Source: Clostridia bacterium DTU068 (GTDB lineage: Bacteria; Bacillota; DSM-12270; Thermacetogeniales; Thermacetogeniaceae). From it: 50,901 bases of DNA. The stretch spans positions 7,191-58,091 of the forward strand of contig LFTQ01000157.1 of assembly GCA_001513545.1 (NCBI GenBank), written 5' to 3'. The notes below the pieces were generated by a model. That model worked only from the letters and a program-made list of their open reading frames with translations, searched no databases and was not told the origin of the DNA. Shown here piece by piece: positions 42,757-50,864 of the stretch. Every line of letters starts with the position of its first letter. Position 1 is the first letter of the stretch. Made by a program: the position numbers and the translations under genes.

Positions 42757-43789
42757 CCGGATATTTACTCCTCCATTCTTCTGTATCCTGGTAACCGGTT
42801 AAGAGGTCATCTGCCAGCTGTATAAGCAGATCAGCAAACTCCACTTTCTGCAACCATGGGGCAGGGATGGCATCGATACCCAGATAGGCCCCTAATATGT
42901 TGCCGGTGACTGCACCTGTGCTGTCACTGTCTCCATCATGATTGACCGAGATGAGGAGAGCTTTTTTGAAATTATTTTTTTCTTTGAGGGAGCAGTAAAC
43001 GGCTATGGCAATGGTTTCCTCTCCTACCCATCCCTCTCCCAGCTGAGATAGGGCAGTGAGAGGTTCGGTATTATCCCGGGAGAGTGCTATAGCTTTTTCC
43101 AGCAGACTGCTGCACTCTTCATGACCATTGTGTTTCTTCAGTTCTTCAAGGGAGGCAGTAACAGCATCCTCTATTTCCATCCCCTCGATAATACAGGCGA
43201 TTAAATGGGCCAGGACACCGGCAGATAGATAGCCGCTGGGGTGTCCGTGGGTCAGTGCTGCAGATTCACAGCCGATTTCAAAGGCACTCTCTCTGCTGCA
43301 AAATAAGCCTACTGGGGCGACTCTCATCACACCGCCGCATCCCTTGCTGTTGTTGATGGGCTGCTCTATGGTTCCCATTTTACCGCTCTTCAATGCAGAA
43401 AGGCAGGTATTGCCTGGAGCACGCTGTTGGTGTAGTTCACTGACATTGATCAACAAGCCATCAAGTTCCTTCAAAATGCCTGTATTGTACCCCTGAGTGA
43501 CCAACCACCGCTGGTATGCATGAAAAATAACAGATGGCAGGTTGTTTTCTCCCTTTTCTGAACATCTGGTGGCTGCTCTGAGCAGCCCCTCTGCTGTGAA
43601 CATTGTCATTTGTGTGTCATCTGTGATTTCGGCCAGGTTTTTGTTGCCCAGGTCCAGATCTTTGATGCCCTTCGAGCCATATTTTTTTACAATTTCTTTA
43701 TACTTTAAAAATTCTACCGGCCACCCCATTGCATCTCCCACTGCACCACCGACTAAGCAGCCGCGAAAATATTTCTCATCCTTTTTCAT
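42749..43789 (-). CDS. ADP-ribosylglycohydrolase family protein
   Basis: 346 residues. FRGCLVGGAVGDAMGWPVEF at 8-27, the metal site ITDDTQMTMFTAEGL and the C-terminal NHDGDSDSTGAVTGNILGAYLG, which supplies the two-Mg ligands. Such proteins remove ADP-ribose from proteins or other molecules (DraG-like). No matching transferase gene is in the window. ATG 43789 with GGAGG upstream on the minus strand. Confidence 0.93.
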   Translation of the reverse strand: MKKDEKYFRGCLVGGAVGDAMGWPVEFLKYKEIVKKYGSKGIKDLDLGNKNLAEITDDTQMTMFTAEGLLRAATRCSEKGENNLPSVIFHAYQRWLVTQGYNTGILKELDGLLINVSELHQQRAPGNTCLSALKSGKMGTIEQPINNSKGCGGVMRVAPVGLFCSRESAFEIGCESAALTHGHPSGYLSAGVLAHLIACIIEGMEIEDAVTASLEELKKHNGHEECSSLLEKAIALSRDNTEPLTALSQLGEGWVGEETIAIAVYCSLKEKNNFKKALLISVNHDGDSDSTGAVTGNILGAYLGIDAIPAPWLQKVEFADLLIQLADDLLTGYQDTEEWRSKYPGW

Positions 43790-43957
43790 AGTGTTATCCT
43801 CCCGGTCCTTTTGTGTATTGATGCCCGATTACCAAAGTATCTTTTACTTTGAACTTCCTTTTTCCTGCCCCTGTACAGGCAGGTTTCAATACTTGATCTT
43901 ATCCTGTATTGTATTAAAATGGAATAGAAGCTCTTTTTCAAGGGGGGATATGGTTTA

Positions 43958-44437
43958 ATGACCGATCAACTGCATCAGGCTGTACACCTTTTACCAATGC
44001 CTGTTACTTTAATCGGTGCCAAGGATGGTGATCAACATAATATCACTACTGCTGCCTGGATCAACCAGATATCATGGAACCCTCTGCAGTTGATGGTATC
44101 TATATCTCCACAGCGGTATATTCATGACATGATTGCCAGAACAGGGGAGTTTATGGTGACCATCATGGGGGAAGGTGACAGAGCGACTGCCTTTTTTTGT
44201 GGGACAAGATCCGGCAGGAATACAGACAAGCTTAAAGAGTTGAACCTTCCCACAGAACCGGGTGAGGTTATTGCAGTACCCAGGATCAAAGACGCTCTGG
44301 CCAATCTTGAATGCAAACTGGTAAAAAGCATTGTTTCCGGTAATCACACCCTTTTTATCGGAGAGGTCGCTGCTGCCGATTACAAAAAGGGCCCCAGGCC
44401 ATTGGTTTTATGGCAGGGCGAATTAATTACAATATAA
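43958..44437 (+). CDS. Flavin reductase-like (flavoredoxin) protein
   Basis: 159 residues with the FMN-binding split-barrel fold: MPVTLIGAKDGDQHNITTAAW, NPLQLMVSISPQRYIHDMI, FMVTIMG and HTLFIGEVAAADYK. Reduces or carries FMN. ATG 43958 after AAGGGGGGATATGG; 24 bases before queF. Confidence 0.88.
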   Translation: MTDQLHQAVHLLPMPVTLIGAKDGDQHNITTAAWINQISWNPLQLMVSISPQRYIHDMIARTGEFMVTIMGEGDRATAFFCGTRSGRNTDKLKELNLPTEPGEVIAVPRIKDALANLECKLVKSIVSGNHTLFIGEVAAADYKKGPRPLVLWQGELITI

Positions 44438-44460
44438 TAACTAAATAAAGGAGTAATAGA

Positions 44461-44862
44461 ATGGGACAGGATAATGAGAAATATTCTTTGCGTTGGGATG
44501 TAGACACATATGAATCAATCAGAACAGATATATTGGAGTCATTGCCTTTTGAATATCCGGGCAGTGCAACAGAGGTAACCTACACATATCCGGAGTTCAC
44601 ATCTGTTTGTCCATGGACCGGGCTTCCAGATTTCGGGACATTGACAATCACTTACACACCTCGTGAGAAACTTGTTGAACTCAAATCATTGAAGTATTAT
44701 CTAAATTCCTTCCGCAATGTGGGGATTCTGCAGGAACATGTAGTAAACAGGGTGAAAGATGATCTTGTAAAGCTTCTGCAGCCTGTTTCCCTTACTGTAA
44801 CAGCGGAATTCAATCCTCGTGGTGGCATCGGCACTCTGGTTCGGGCGGATTATCAGTCTTAG
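44461..44862 (+). CDS. queF: NADPH-dependent preQ0 reductase QueF
   Basis: 133 residues, type I (single-domain) QueF. Reduces 7-cyano-7-deazaguanine to preQ1 for queuosine. C50 and D57 in SVCPWTGLPDFG are the nucleophile and acid; ELKSLKYYLNSFRN is the QueF motif; EFNPRGGI follows. ATG 44461 follows AAAGGAGTAATAG. No preQ1 riboswitch is visible. Confidence 0.95.
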   Translation: MGQDNEKYSLRWDVDTYESIRTDILESLPFEYPGSATEVTYTYPEFTSVCPWTGLPDFGTLTITYTPREKLVELKSLKYYLNSFRNVGILQEHVVNRVKDDLVKLLQPVSLTVTAEFNPRGGIGTLVRADYQS

Positions 44863-44905
44863 CGTTTACCTAATCCTTTGGACCTGATTTGAGGGGGGCA
44901 TTGAT

Positions 44906-45613
44906 TTGGTTTTGTCTGAGAGGCTTACCAGGATTGCCAGTTATGTTCCTAGAGGTAGTATTGTGGCAGATATCGGTACTGATCATGCCCTGCTCCCTAT
45001 TTATTTGGTTCTGGAGGGGATTTGCCCCCGCGCCATCGCCTGTGATCTCTTCCCGGGTCCGCTGGATTCGGCAAAAGCCAATGTCATACTTTACAAGTTA
45101 GCACGGTCCATTGAGATAAGACAGGGTGACGGTTTGGAGCCGCTACAGCCCGGGGAGGCGGATGTGATTGTAATATCCGGTATGGGAGGAGCCAAAATTA
45201 AAGAGATTTTGGAAAGATCCCCTACTGTTTTGGATGAAGTGTCCTGTTTAATTCTACAGCCCCAGAGAGGTTCTGGTATTGTCCGGAAATGGTTGTTTGA
45301 TCACAACTGGGTGATAACAGATGAGGACCTGGTGCTGGAAAAGGATCAGTTCTATGAAATAATTGTTGCCGAACAGCCGACTGCTCAAAAACCCCAGTAT
45401 GAGATTGATGATGATGCACTTTTTGATATTGGACCACTTCTTATCGAAAAAAAACACCCTCTCTTGATACCGTTTCTTGAGGATAAGTTGAGAACAGCCA
45501 AAAATGTTTTAAGATCCCTACGCCATGCCAGAACTCCTGCAGCTAAAGAGATGAAGCGGGATTGGCTGCATAAAATTGAGGTCATGAGGAGGATTATCGA
45601 GGATGTCAGTTAA
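44906..45613 (+). CDS. trmK: tRNA (adenine22-N1)-methyltransferase TrmK
   Basis: 235 residues. SAM motif VADIGTDHALLPIYL near 20-34, DVIVISGMGG near 90 and ILQPQRGSGIVRKWL are TrmK signatures; the C terminus is a coiled-coil. TTG 44906 has GAGGGGGG seven bases upstream. Overlaps the Nif3-like gene by 11 bases, the usual pairing in Firmicutes. Confidence 0.93.
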   Translation: MVLSERLTRIASYVPRGSIVADIGTDHALLPIYLVLEGICPRAIACDLFPGPLDSAKANVILYKLARSIEIRQGDGLEPLQPGEADVIVISGMGGAKIKEILERSPTVLDEVSCLILQPQRGSGIVRKWLFDHNWVITDEDLVLEKDQFYEIIVAEQPTAQKPQYEIDDDALFDIGPLLIEKKHPLLIPFLEDKLRTAKNVLRSLRHARTPAAKEMKRDWLHKIEVMRRIIEDVS

Positions 45614-46721
45614 ATGCGCAAAGATTTTTGCCTGGATTGAAGATTGGGCACGGCCTGAATTGGCAGAAGAGTGGGACCGGATCGGATTGCTGGTGGGGTC
45701 ACCAGCAGATGAAGTGGATAAAGTGCTGGTAACCCTTGATGTGACAGCAGATGTGATTACAGAGGCGGTTAATGAGAGAGTTAATTTAATCGTTTCCCAC
45801 CACCCCCTTTTCCGTGACCCAATTCCTTTTTTGCGATCCGATATCTATCCTACTTCACATGTCTGCAGGCTGATCAAAGAGGGAATAGCCCTCTATGCTG
45901 CCCATACCAACCTTGACGCAGCTCCCGGAGGGATCAACGACCTGCTGGCAGACCGGTTGGGGTTGGTAGATGTAGATCTCCTTCTCTGCACTGATGAGGA
46001 GAAATTGTACAAGCTTGTTGTTTTTGTGCCTGAAGGATATGAAGACACAGTGCGCCAGGCCATCTGTTCCCAGGGAGCGGGATGGATCGGAAAATATTCA
46101 GACTGCACCTTTCAGACCAAAGGGACAGGTACATATAAACCCCTTGAAGGAACCAGTCCCTTTATTGGAGAAACAGGCAAGCTGGAAAAGACCCCTGAAT
46201 TAAGGATAGAGACCATTGTACCTGAAGGCCGGCTGAAAAAGGTGGTCAGGGAGATGCTGGCAGCACACCCCTATGAAGAGGTTGCTTATGACTTATATCC
46301 CCTGAAAAATCAAGGTGATCGTTCTGGTCTGGGTAGAGTGGGAAGACTGCTGGAACCCATGCCTCTTGCTGCTTTTGCTGAAAAGGTGAAAGCCGATTTG
46401 GGTTTAGAGATGGTAAGGATGTCAGGAGACCCCAAGAGGCTTGTATCCAAAGTTGCTTTATGTGGTGGGAGCGCTATGGCTCTTCTGGAGTATGCTGTCC
46501 GCTCAGGTGCTGATGTTTATCTAACAGGGGATGTCAGACATCATGGAGCATTGGATGCCCTGGATCAGGGGATCGCGGTAGTTGACGCCGGACACTATGG
46601 AACGGAGTGTGTAGTTGTCCCTGTACTGGCTGATTATATTGCGAAAAAAGCAAAAGAATCTGGTGAGGAACTTACAGTTGTGACCTCCCGGATTAAAACA
46701 GATCCATTTAGATATCTGTGA
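45603..46721 (+). CDS. Nif3-like dinuclear metal-centre protein
   Basis: 372 residues, the YqfO-type Nif3/DUF34 length with a CutA-like insertion near 130-230. Metal ligands in SHHPLFRDP, AAHTNLD and the C-terminal GDVRHHGALDA ... DAGHYGTE. Once labelled GTP cyclohydrolase I type 2, but the biochemical role is unsettled. ATG 45603 overlaps trmK. Confidence 0.93.
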   Translation: MSVKCAKIFAWIEDWARPELAEEWDRIGLLVGSPADEVDKVLVTLDVTADVITEAVNERVNLIVSHHPLFRDPIPFLRSDIYPTSHVCRLIKEGIALYAAHTNLDAAPGGINDLLADRLGLVDVDLLLCTDEEKLYKLVVFVPEGYEDTVRQAICSQGAGWIGKYSDCTFQTKGTGTYKPLEGTSPFIGETGKLEKTPELRIETIVPEGRLKKVVREMLAAHPYEEVAYDLYPLKNQGDRSGLGRVGRLLEPMPLAAFAEKVKADLGLEMVRMSGDPKRLVSKVALCGGSAMALLEYAVRSGADVYLTGDVRHHGALDALDQGIAVVDAGHYGTECVVVPVLADYIAKKAKESGEELTVVTSRIKTDPFRYL

Positions 46722-46783
46722 TATTTTGTGCTCTTGTTTTTAAATGAAGTCTGACAAAGGAGTTTTTTAAAGGTTTAGCCTTG

Positions 46784-46821
46784 AAAACCAACTGATCTGT
46801 TAATTGACAGTTGGTTTTTTT
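46784..46821 (+). terminator. Terminator 1 after the Nif3-like gene
   Basis: AAAACCAACTG (46784-46794) with CAGTTGGTTTT (46808-46818), 13-base loop, T run. Confidence 0.85.
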
Positions 46822-46832
46822 ATTTTTGCTGG

Positions 46833-46858
46833 CACCGGCAGATCCCGGTGTTTTTTTT
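46833..46858 (+). terminator. Terminator 2, in tandem
   Basis: CACCGG (46833-46838) with CCGGTG (46845-46850), six-base loop, then eight T. Back-to-back with terminator 1. Confidence 0.8.
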
Positions 46859-46916
46859 GGTTATTTACAAATAATAAGAAAAACTTTATGTGAGATTTTT
46901 AAAGGAGGTTTTTTGA

Positions 46917-48248
46917 ATGCTCAACTGGTTGCTGACAAAAATGGCTGACCCGCTGATGGATGATGCCATGGAAAAGATGCTGACCACCAAATATGCGGAA
47001 AACCCTTTTGTTTTATTGACTGCTATGGAAAAGCTTACCCCAGCTGCTGTCATTGAAGCAGGTATGAGGGCTGAAACAGGAAAAGAACTGGAACGGCCTC
47101 TAGGCAGTCCTCTAAACCTTGACCCCTGGGAAAGGGTACTGCTTAATCCAAAGCAGCTGTTTCAGCTTCCAGCTGAAGACCTCAATAGTATTGACACTCA
47201 AACAGTAATCGGCCCCCGGGCGGGCAGGCCACTTAATCTGAAGATCCCTGTGATGATCACAGGGATGTCCTATGGGGCATCTGTCAGTTTACCATTTAAA
47301 ATTGCGCTGGCCAAAGGGGCTTCTCTGGTGGGAACAGCAACTAACACCGGTGAGAGCGCTGTCACAGCTGAGGAGCGCCAGGCGGCAAAGTATCTGATCG
47401 GTCAGTACAACCGGGGTGGGTGGTTGAATTCCAGTGAACAACTGGAACAGCTGGATGCCATCGAAGTGCAGTTCGGCCAGGCTGCCTGGGGTGGAGGGGT
47501 TACCGAAACCATTAAATCAGATGCTATCGGTCCGGAATTGAGGGAATTGTGGAAGCTGGAAAAGGGATATGATGCTGTTATCAATTCCCGTATGCCGGGC
47601 ACATCTTCAGCAGCAGACATCATCAAGCTGATCAATGGGCTGAAAGATGAGTATGATGTGCCTGTGGGTGTTAAAATTGCGGGCTCTGACTATATTGAAT
47701 ATGAGCTGGAAGTGATCTCCAAAACAGATGCAGATTTCATTACCATCGACGGGTTTGGAGGTGGCACTGCCGGATCACCTCCTACTTTGGAGGACAATTT
47801 AGGGCTTCCACTGCTTTACTGTTTGCCCCGTGCCATTCAATGGTTGGAGGATCATAACCTGCGGGACCGCTTTACTGTGATAGCCTCCGGTAGGATGAAA
47901 ACCCCAGGCCATTTTTTGAAAGCCCTGGCTCTCGGCGCAGATGCCGTTTATATTGGTTCTATTGCAATTATGGCGGCACTTCACACACAGGTAATAAAGG
48001 TTTCACCACAGACAACCCCACCTCAGCTTGTCCTCTATGATGGCACCCATAAAGATGAATTGGATGTGGAACAGGCAGCAAAGAGTCTCTCCAATTTTCT
48101 CAATTCATGTATGGCAGAGATGCGGCTGGCGGTGCAGGCAGTGGGCAAAAATTCCATTAAAGAACTGAACAAAGATGATCTGGTGAGTGTTGACCGGGAC
48201 CTTGCGGAGGCCTTAGGCATCAGGTATGCTGGGCACGGGCGCAAATAA
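46917..48248 (+). CDS. Glutamate-synthase-like FMN-binding protein
   Basis: 443 residues. The barrel domain of glutamate synthase large subunit is recognisable (PVMITGMSYGASVSLPFKIAL, GTATNTGESAV, IEVQFGQAAWGGG, VGVKIAGSDYIEYELEVI, DFITIDGFGGGTAGSPPT, RFTVIASGRMKTPGHFLKALALGADAVYIGSIA). The glutaminase domain and the usual C-x5-C-x4-C [3Fe-4S] motif are absent, so it is not an ordinary GltB. ATG 46917 after AAAGGAGG. Substrate unknown. Confidence 0.88.
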   Translation: MLNWLLTKMADPLMDDAMEKMLTTKYAENPFVLLTAMEKLTPAAVIEAGMRAETGKELERPLGSPLNLDPWERVLLNPKQLFQLPAEDLNSIDTQTVIGPRAGRPLNLKIPVMITGMSYGASVSLPFKIALAKGASLVGTATNTGESAVTAEERQAAKYLIGQYNRGGWLNSSEQLEQLDAIEVQFGQAAWGGGVTETIKSDAIGPELRELWKLEKGYDAVINSRMPGTSSAADIIKLINGLKDEYDVPVGVKIAGSDYIEYELEVISKTDADFITIDGFGGGTAGSPPTLEDNLGLPLLYCLPRAIQWLEDHNLRDRFTVIASGRMKTPGHFLKALALGADAVYIGSIAIMAALHTQVIKVSPQTTPPQLVLYDGTHKDELDVEQAAKSLSNFLNSCMAEMRLAVQAVGKNSIKELNKDDLVSVDRDLAEALGIRYAGHGRK

Positions 48249-48303
48249 AAAGAAAAACATCTAATAGACCGAGAAGACGATTTGCAATATATGATAAAAT
48301 ATG

Positions 48304-48350
48304 AACTGTGGATCTTATTGTGGCAAGTTATAGATCCGCAGTTTCTTTTT
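48304..48350 (+). terminator. Rho-independent terminator
   Basis: AACTGTGGATC (48304-48314) with GATCCGCAGTT (48333-48343, one G-U), 18-base loop, then a T-rich run. It ends the FMN gene; no T-box signals are found between it and tyrS. Confidence 0.8.
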
Positions 48351-48464
48351 GTGCTTGCCATAGGGGATGCGTGATCTGCCGTCAATTTTTCTTGTCTTGT
48401 AACGTGAGGAAAATAATGATATTTTAAACTGAAGATTAACAAGTCTGATAGGGAGGATATTGAA

Positions 48465-49700
48465 TTGTCACATTTGGTCAAAGACATCGACAAGCAGTTG
48501 GAGATCATAAAAAGAGGCACAGCTGAGATCATTCCTGAAGAGGAACTGGTTGATAAGCTCAAGCGTTCCATTGAGGAGGACAGGCCTCTCAAAGTTAAAT
48601 TGGGTTTGGATCCAACTGCTCCTGATATCCATTTAGGACATACAGTTGTTTTACACAAAATGCGCCAACTGCAGGAATTGGGGCATGATATTATTTTGAT
48701 TATGGGGGATTTTACCGGGCGGATCGGGGATCCATCAGGGCGTTCTGAGACCCGCAGGCAGTTGACAGAGGAAGAAATAGAAAAAAATGTTGCAACATAT
48801 AGGGATCAGGTTGGTAAAATAATCGATATCAATAAAACCAGATTGGTTTACAACAGCACCTGGCTGGGAGCCCTTTCTTTCTCTGATGTGGTCACACTGG
48901 CTGCCAAATATACAGTTGCCAGGATGCTGGAGCGGGATGATTTTGAACGCCGCTATAAACAGGGCATACCGATCGGTATTCATGAATTCCTCTACCCACT
49001 GATGCAGGGCTATGATTCTGTGGTTGTAAAAGCAGATATCGAATTGGGAGGAACAGACCAGAAGTTTAACTTGATGGTAGGGCGTGATCTACAGCGTGAG
49101 TTCGGACAGGAACCACAAGTGGCAATTACAATGCCCATCCTTGAAGGACTTGACGGTGTTCAAAAGATGAGCAAAAGCCTGGGGAATTACATAGGTGTTT
49201 CCGAGCCTCCCAATGAGATTTACGGCAAGACCATGTCTATCACTGATGAATTGATTGTTAGGTATTTTGAATTGGTTACTCCTGTACCTAATGAGGAAAT
49301 CAGACAGATCCGGGATGACATGGCCAGTGGGAAACTCAACCCCAGGGATGCCAAAATGCGCTTAGCTAAAGAATTGGTGACTATGTTCCACGGTAGAGAA
49401 GCAGCCCTTAATGCGGAAAAAGAGTTTATTACTGTTTTTCAGAAAGGCGCACTGCCTGATGATATTCCAGATGTTTTTATTCCACAGGGCGAGCTGGGGG
49501 ATGATGGGACCATCTGGCTTCCAAAACTGCTGACTGCAGCAGGGCTTGCCAACAGCACATCATCTGGTAAGAGATCTATTATCCAGGGAGCGGTCAGGAT
49601 AGATGGAGAAAAGATAACTGATCCTGATCATCGTGTCCTTGTCACCAGCGGTATGATTGTACAGATCGGAAAAAGAAAATTTGCCCGTATAAAATTATAA
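48465..49700 (+). CDS. tyrS: Tyrosyl-tRNA synthetase
   Basis: 411 residues, class I, TyrZ-like. HLGH of the HIGH motif in DPTAPDIHLGHTVVLHKM, KMSKSLGNY near 233 and a C-terminal S4 RNA-binding domain. TTG 48465 follows GGGAGG by eight bases. Confidence 0.96.
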   Translation: MSHLVKDIDKQLEIIKRGTAEIIPEEELVDKLKRSIEEDRPLKVKLGLDPTAPDIHLGHTVVLHKMRQLQELGHDIILIMGDFTGRIGDPSGRSETRRQLTEEEIEKNVATYRDQVGKIIDINKTRLVYNSTWLGALSFSDVVTLAAKYTVARMLERDDFERRYKQGIPIGIHEFLYPLMQGYDSVVVKADIELGGTDQKFNLMVGRDLQREFGQEPQVAITMPILEGLDGVQKMSKSLGNYIGVSEPPNEIYGKTMSITDELIVRYFELVTPVPNEEIRQIRDDMASGKLNPRDAKMRLAKELVTMFHGREAALNAEKEFITVFQKGALPDDIPDVFIPQGELGDDGTIWLPKLLTAAGLANSTSSGKRSIIQGAVRIDGEKITDPDHRVLVTSGMIVQIGKRKFARIKL

Positions 49701-49731
49701 AATTGGGATGCGCACCCCTTTGGAAACGTAA

Positions 49732-49739
49732 TCATATAA
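49732..49739 (+). promoter_or_regulatory. Possible sporulation-type -10 box before yunB
   Basis: CATATAAT fits the -10 of sigma-E or sigma-K promoters, which read yunB in Bacillus; no clear -35 partner. If used, transcription would begin at about 49746, after ATG 49743. Confidence 0.3.
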
Positions 49740-49742
49740 TAC

Positions 49743-50438
49743 ATGGTATTGTTTTTCGAGGGGGTGGAAGCACTGTTTCGGCTACACCTTTTCTACTGCC
49801 GCCGTGTACCAAGAATCAAACTGGCACTGGTTGCCGGCGGAATAACTTTATTTTTTCTAATTTTGATGTTCATTATTATCGAACACAATTTAAAACCGAC
49901 TATCAGTCATATTGCTGAAGCAAGGGCACGGCAAATTGCGACTGAAGCTGTGAATAATGCTATAAAAGCCAAAATAGCCGATTCTGTTAACTATGATGAT
50001 CTGATCAGTGTCCAGAAGGACTCTCAAGGGCAGATTGTTTTGATGCAGCCCAATATTGTGCGCATCAACCAACTGGCTTCTGATACAACACTATCCATTA
50101 ACAGTGCATTAAAAGGCTTAGAGAAGGAGAAGTTTTATATCCCTGTAGGGCAGGTATTGGGAAGTCAACTGATTGCCAACTATGGTCCGCGGATTAAGGT
50201 TTCAATTTACCCCATTGGTACAGTGAAAACCACTGTTTTCGATAAGTTTGAAGAAGCGGGGATAAACCAAACACGCCACCGACTTTATCTATCTGTTGAT
50301 AGCCAGGTGCGGGTGGTTGTACCACTGATCACATCTAATGTTAGAGTAAAAACACAGGTTCCTGTGACCGATACCATAATTGTGGGTCAGGTCCCGAAAA
50401 CTTATGTCAGATTGGATGCTAAACCATTGGAACATTAA
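49743..50438 (+). CDS. yunB: Sporulation protein YunB
   Basis: Up to 231 residues. One membrane helix at about 27-49, then a YunB domain (LKPTISHIAEARARQIATEAVNNAIKAKI, VGQVLGSQLIANYGPRIKVSIYPIG, VRVVVPLITSNVRVKTQVPVTDTIIVGQVPKTYV). Function in mother-cell-stage sporulation is unknown. The start is uncertain: ATG 49743 has no ribosome site, whereas GAGGGGGTGG (49759-49768) points to a CTG at 49773. Confidence 0.88.
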   Translation: MVLFFEGVEALFRLHLFYCRRVPRIKLALVAGGITLFFLILMFIIIEHNLKPTISHIAEARARQIATEAVNNAIKAKIADSVNYDDLISVQKDSQGQIVLMQPNIVRINQLASDTTLSINSALKGLEKEKFYIPVGQVLGSQLIANYGPRIKVSIYPIGTVKTTVFDKFEEAGINQTRHRLYLSVDSQVRVVVPLITSNVRVKTQVPVTDTIIVGQVPKTYVRLDAKPLEH

Positions 50439-50505
50439 ACAGGGAAAAGTTTTGTTGGTGTATTTGTTTTGTATGAAAAGATAGGATGGTGGGATATTAT
50501 TAGTG

Positions 50506-50534
50506 TTGGCAAAGAACCTGAAAGGCAGTAAGCT
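50506..50534 (+). promoter_or_regulatory. Array promoter P0 (degenerate)
   Basis: TTGGCA, 17-base spacer, TAAGCT. The weakest unit; no spacer dyad. Confidence 0.5.
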
Positions 50535-50570
50535 GAGCAACACTGATGCGAGATGGTGACAGAAAAGTGC

Positions 50571-50599
50571 TTGACAAGCCCTCAGGTGGGGAGTAAGAT
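50571..50599 (+). promoter_or_regulatory. Array promoter P1
   Basis: TTGACA, 17-base spacer, TAAGAT; followed by the CTGTCA/TGACAG hairpin at about 50609-50626. Confidence 0.8.
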
Positions 50600-50635
50600 A
50601 AACAACGCTGTCAACGAGGTGACAGAAAAAGATCC

Positions 50636-50664
50636 TTGACAAGCCCTAACAGGGGTAGTAAGAT
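50636..50664 (+). promoter_or_regulatory. Array promoter P2
   Basis: TTGACA, 17-base spacer with CCCT...AGGGG, TAAGAT. Confidence 0.8.
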
Positions 50665-50703
50665 GGAGAACGCTGTCGCTGAAAAGGTGATAAAAAATGA
50701 GCC

Positions 50704-50732
50704 TTGACAATCCCCAAAGGGGAAAGTAAGAT
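50704..50732 (+). promoter_or_regulatory. Array promoter P3
   Basis: TTGACA, 17-base spacer with CCCC-AAA-GGGG, TAAGAT; followed by CTGACACC/GGTGGCAG. Confidence 0.8.
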
Positions 50733-50770
50733 AGACAGCGCTGACACCGAAGGGGTGGCAGAAAAAAGTC

Positions 50771-50800
50771 TTGACAAAACCCCAGAGCGGGTGATAGGAT
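50771..50800 (+). promoter_or_regulatory. Array promoter P4
   Basis: TTGACA, 18-base spacer with CCC...GGG, TAGGAT; followed by TGCCGC/GCGGCA. Confidence 0.75.
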
Positions 50801-50835
50801 AGACAACGCTGCCGCCGAAAAAGCGGCAAAAAGTC

Positions 50836-50864
50836 TTGAAAGCCCTAAATAAGGGTGGTAAGAT
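50836..50864 (+). promoter_or_regulatory. Array promoter P5
   Basis: TTGAAA, 17-base spacer with CCCT...AGGG, TAAGAT; followed by CTGTC-AACT-GACAG. Confidence 0.75.

Noticed and set aside
43790-43957. preQ1 riboswitch for queF
   Set aside because: No preQ1 class I or II consensus is found; only a CCTGCC/GGCAGG hairpin is visible.
48249-48464. Tyrosine T-box before tyrS
   Set aside because: No T-box sequence or AGGGTGGNACCGCG-like antiterminator is present; the hairpin there ends the upstream gene.
49703-49918. 71-residue ORF overlapping the start of yunB
   Set aside because: It shares DNA with the yunB helix region, and has no family character.
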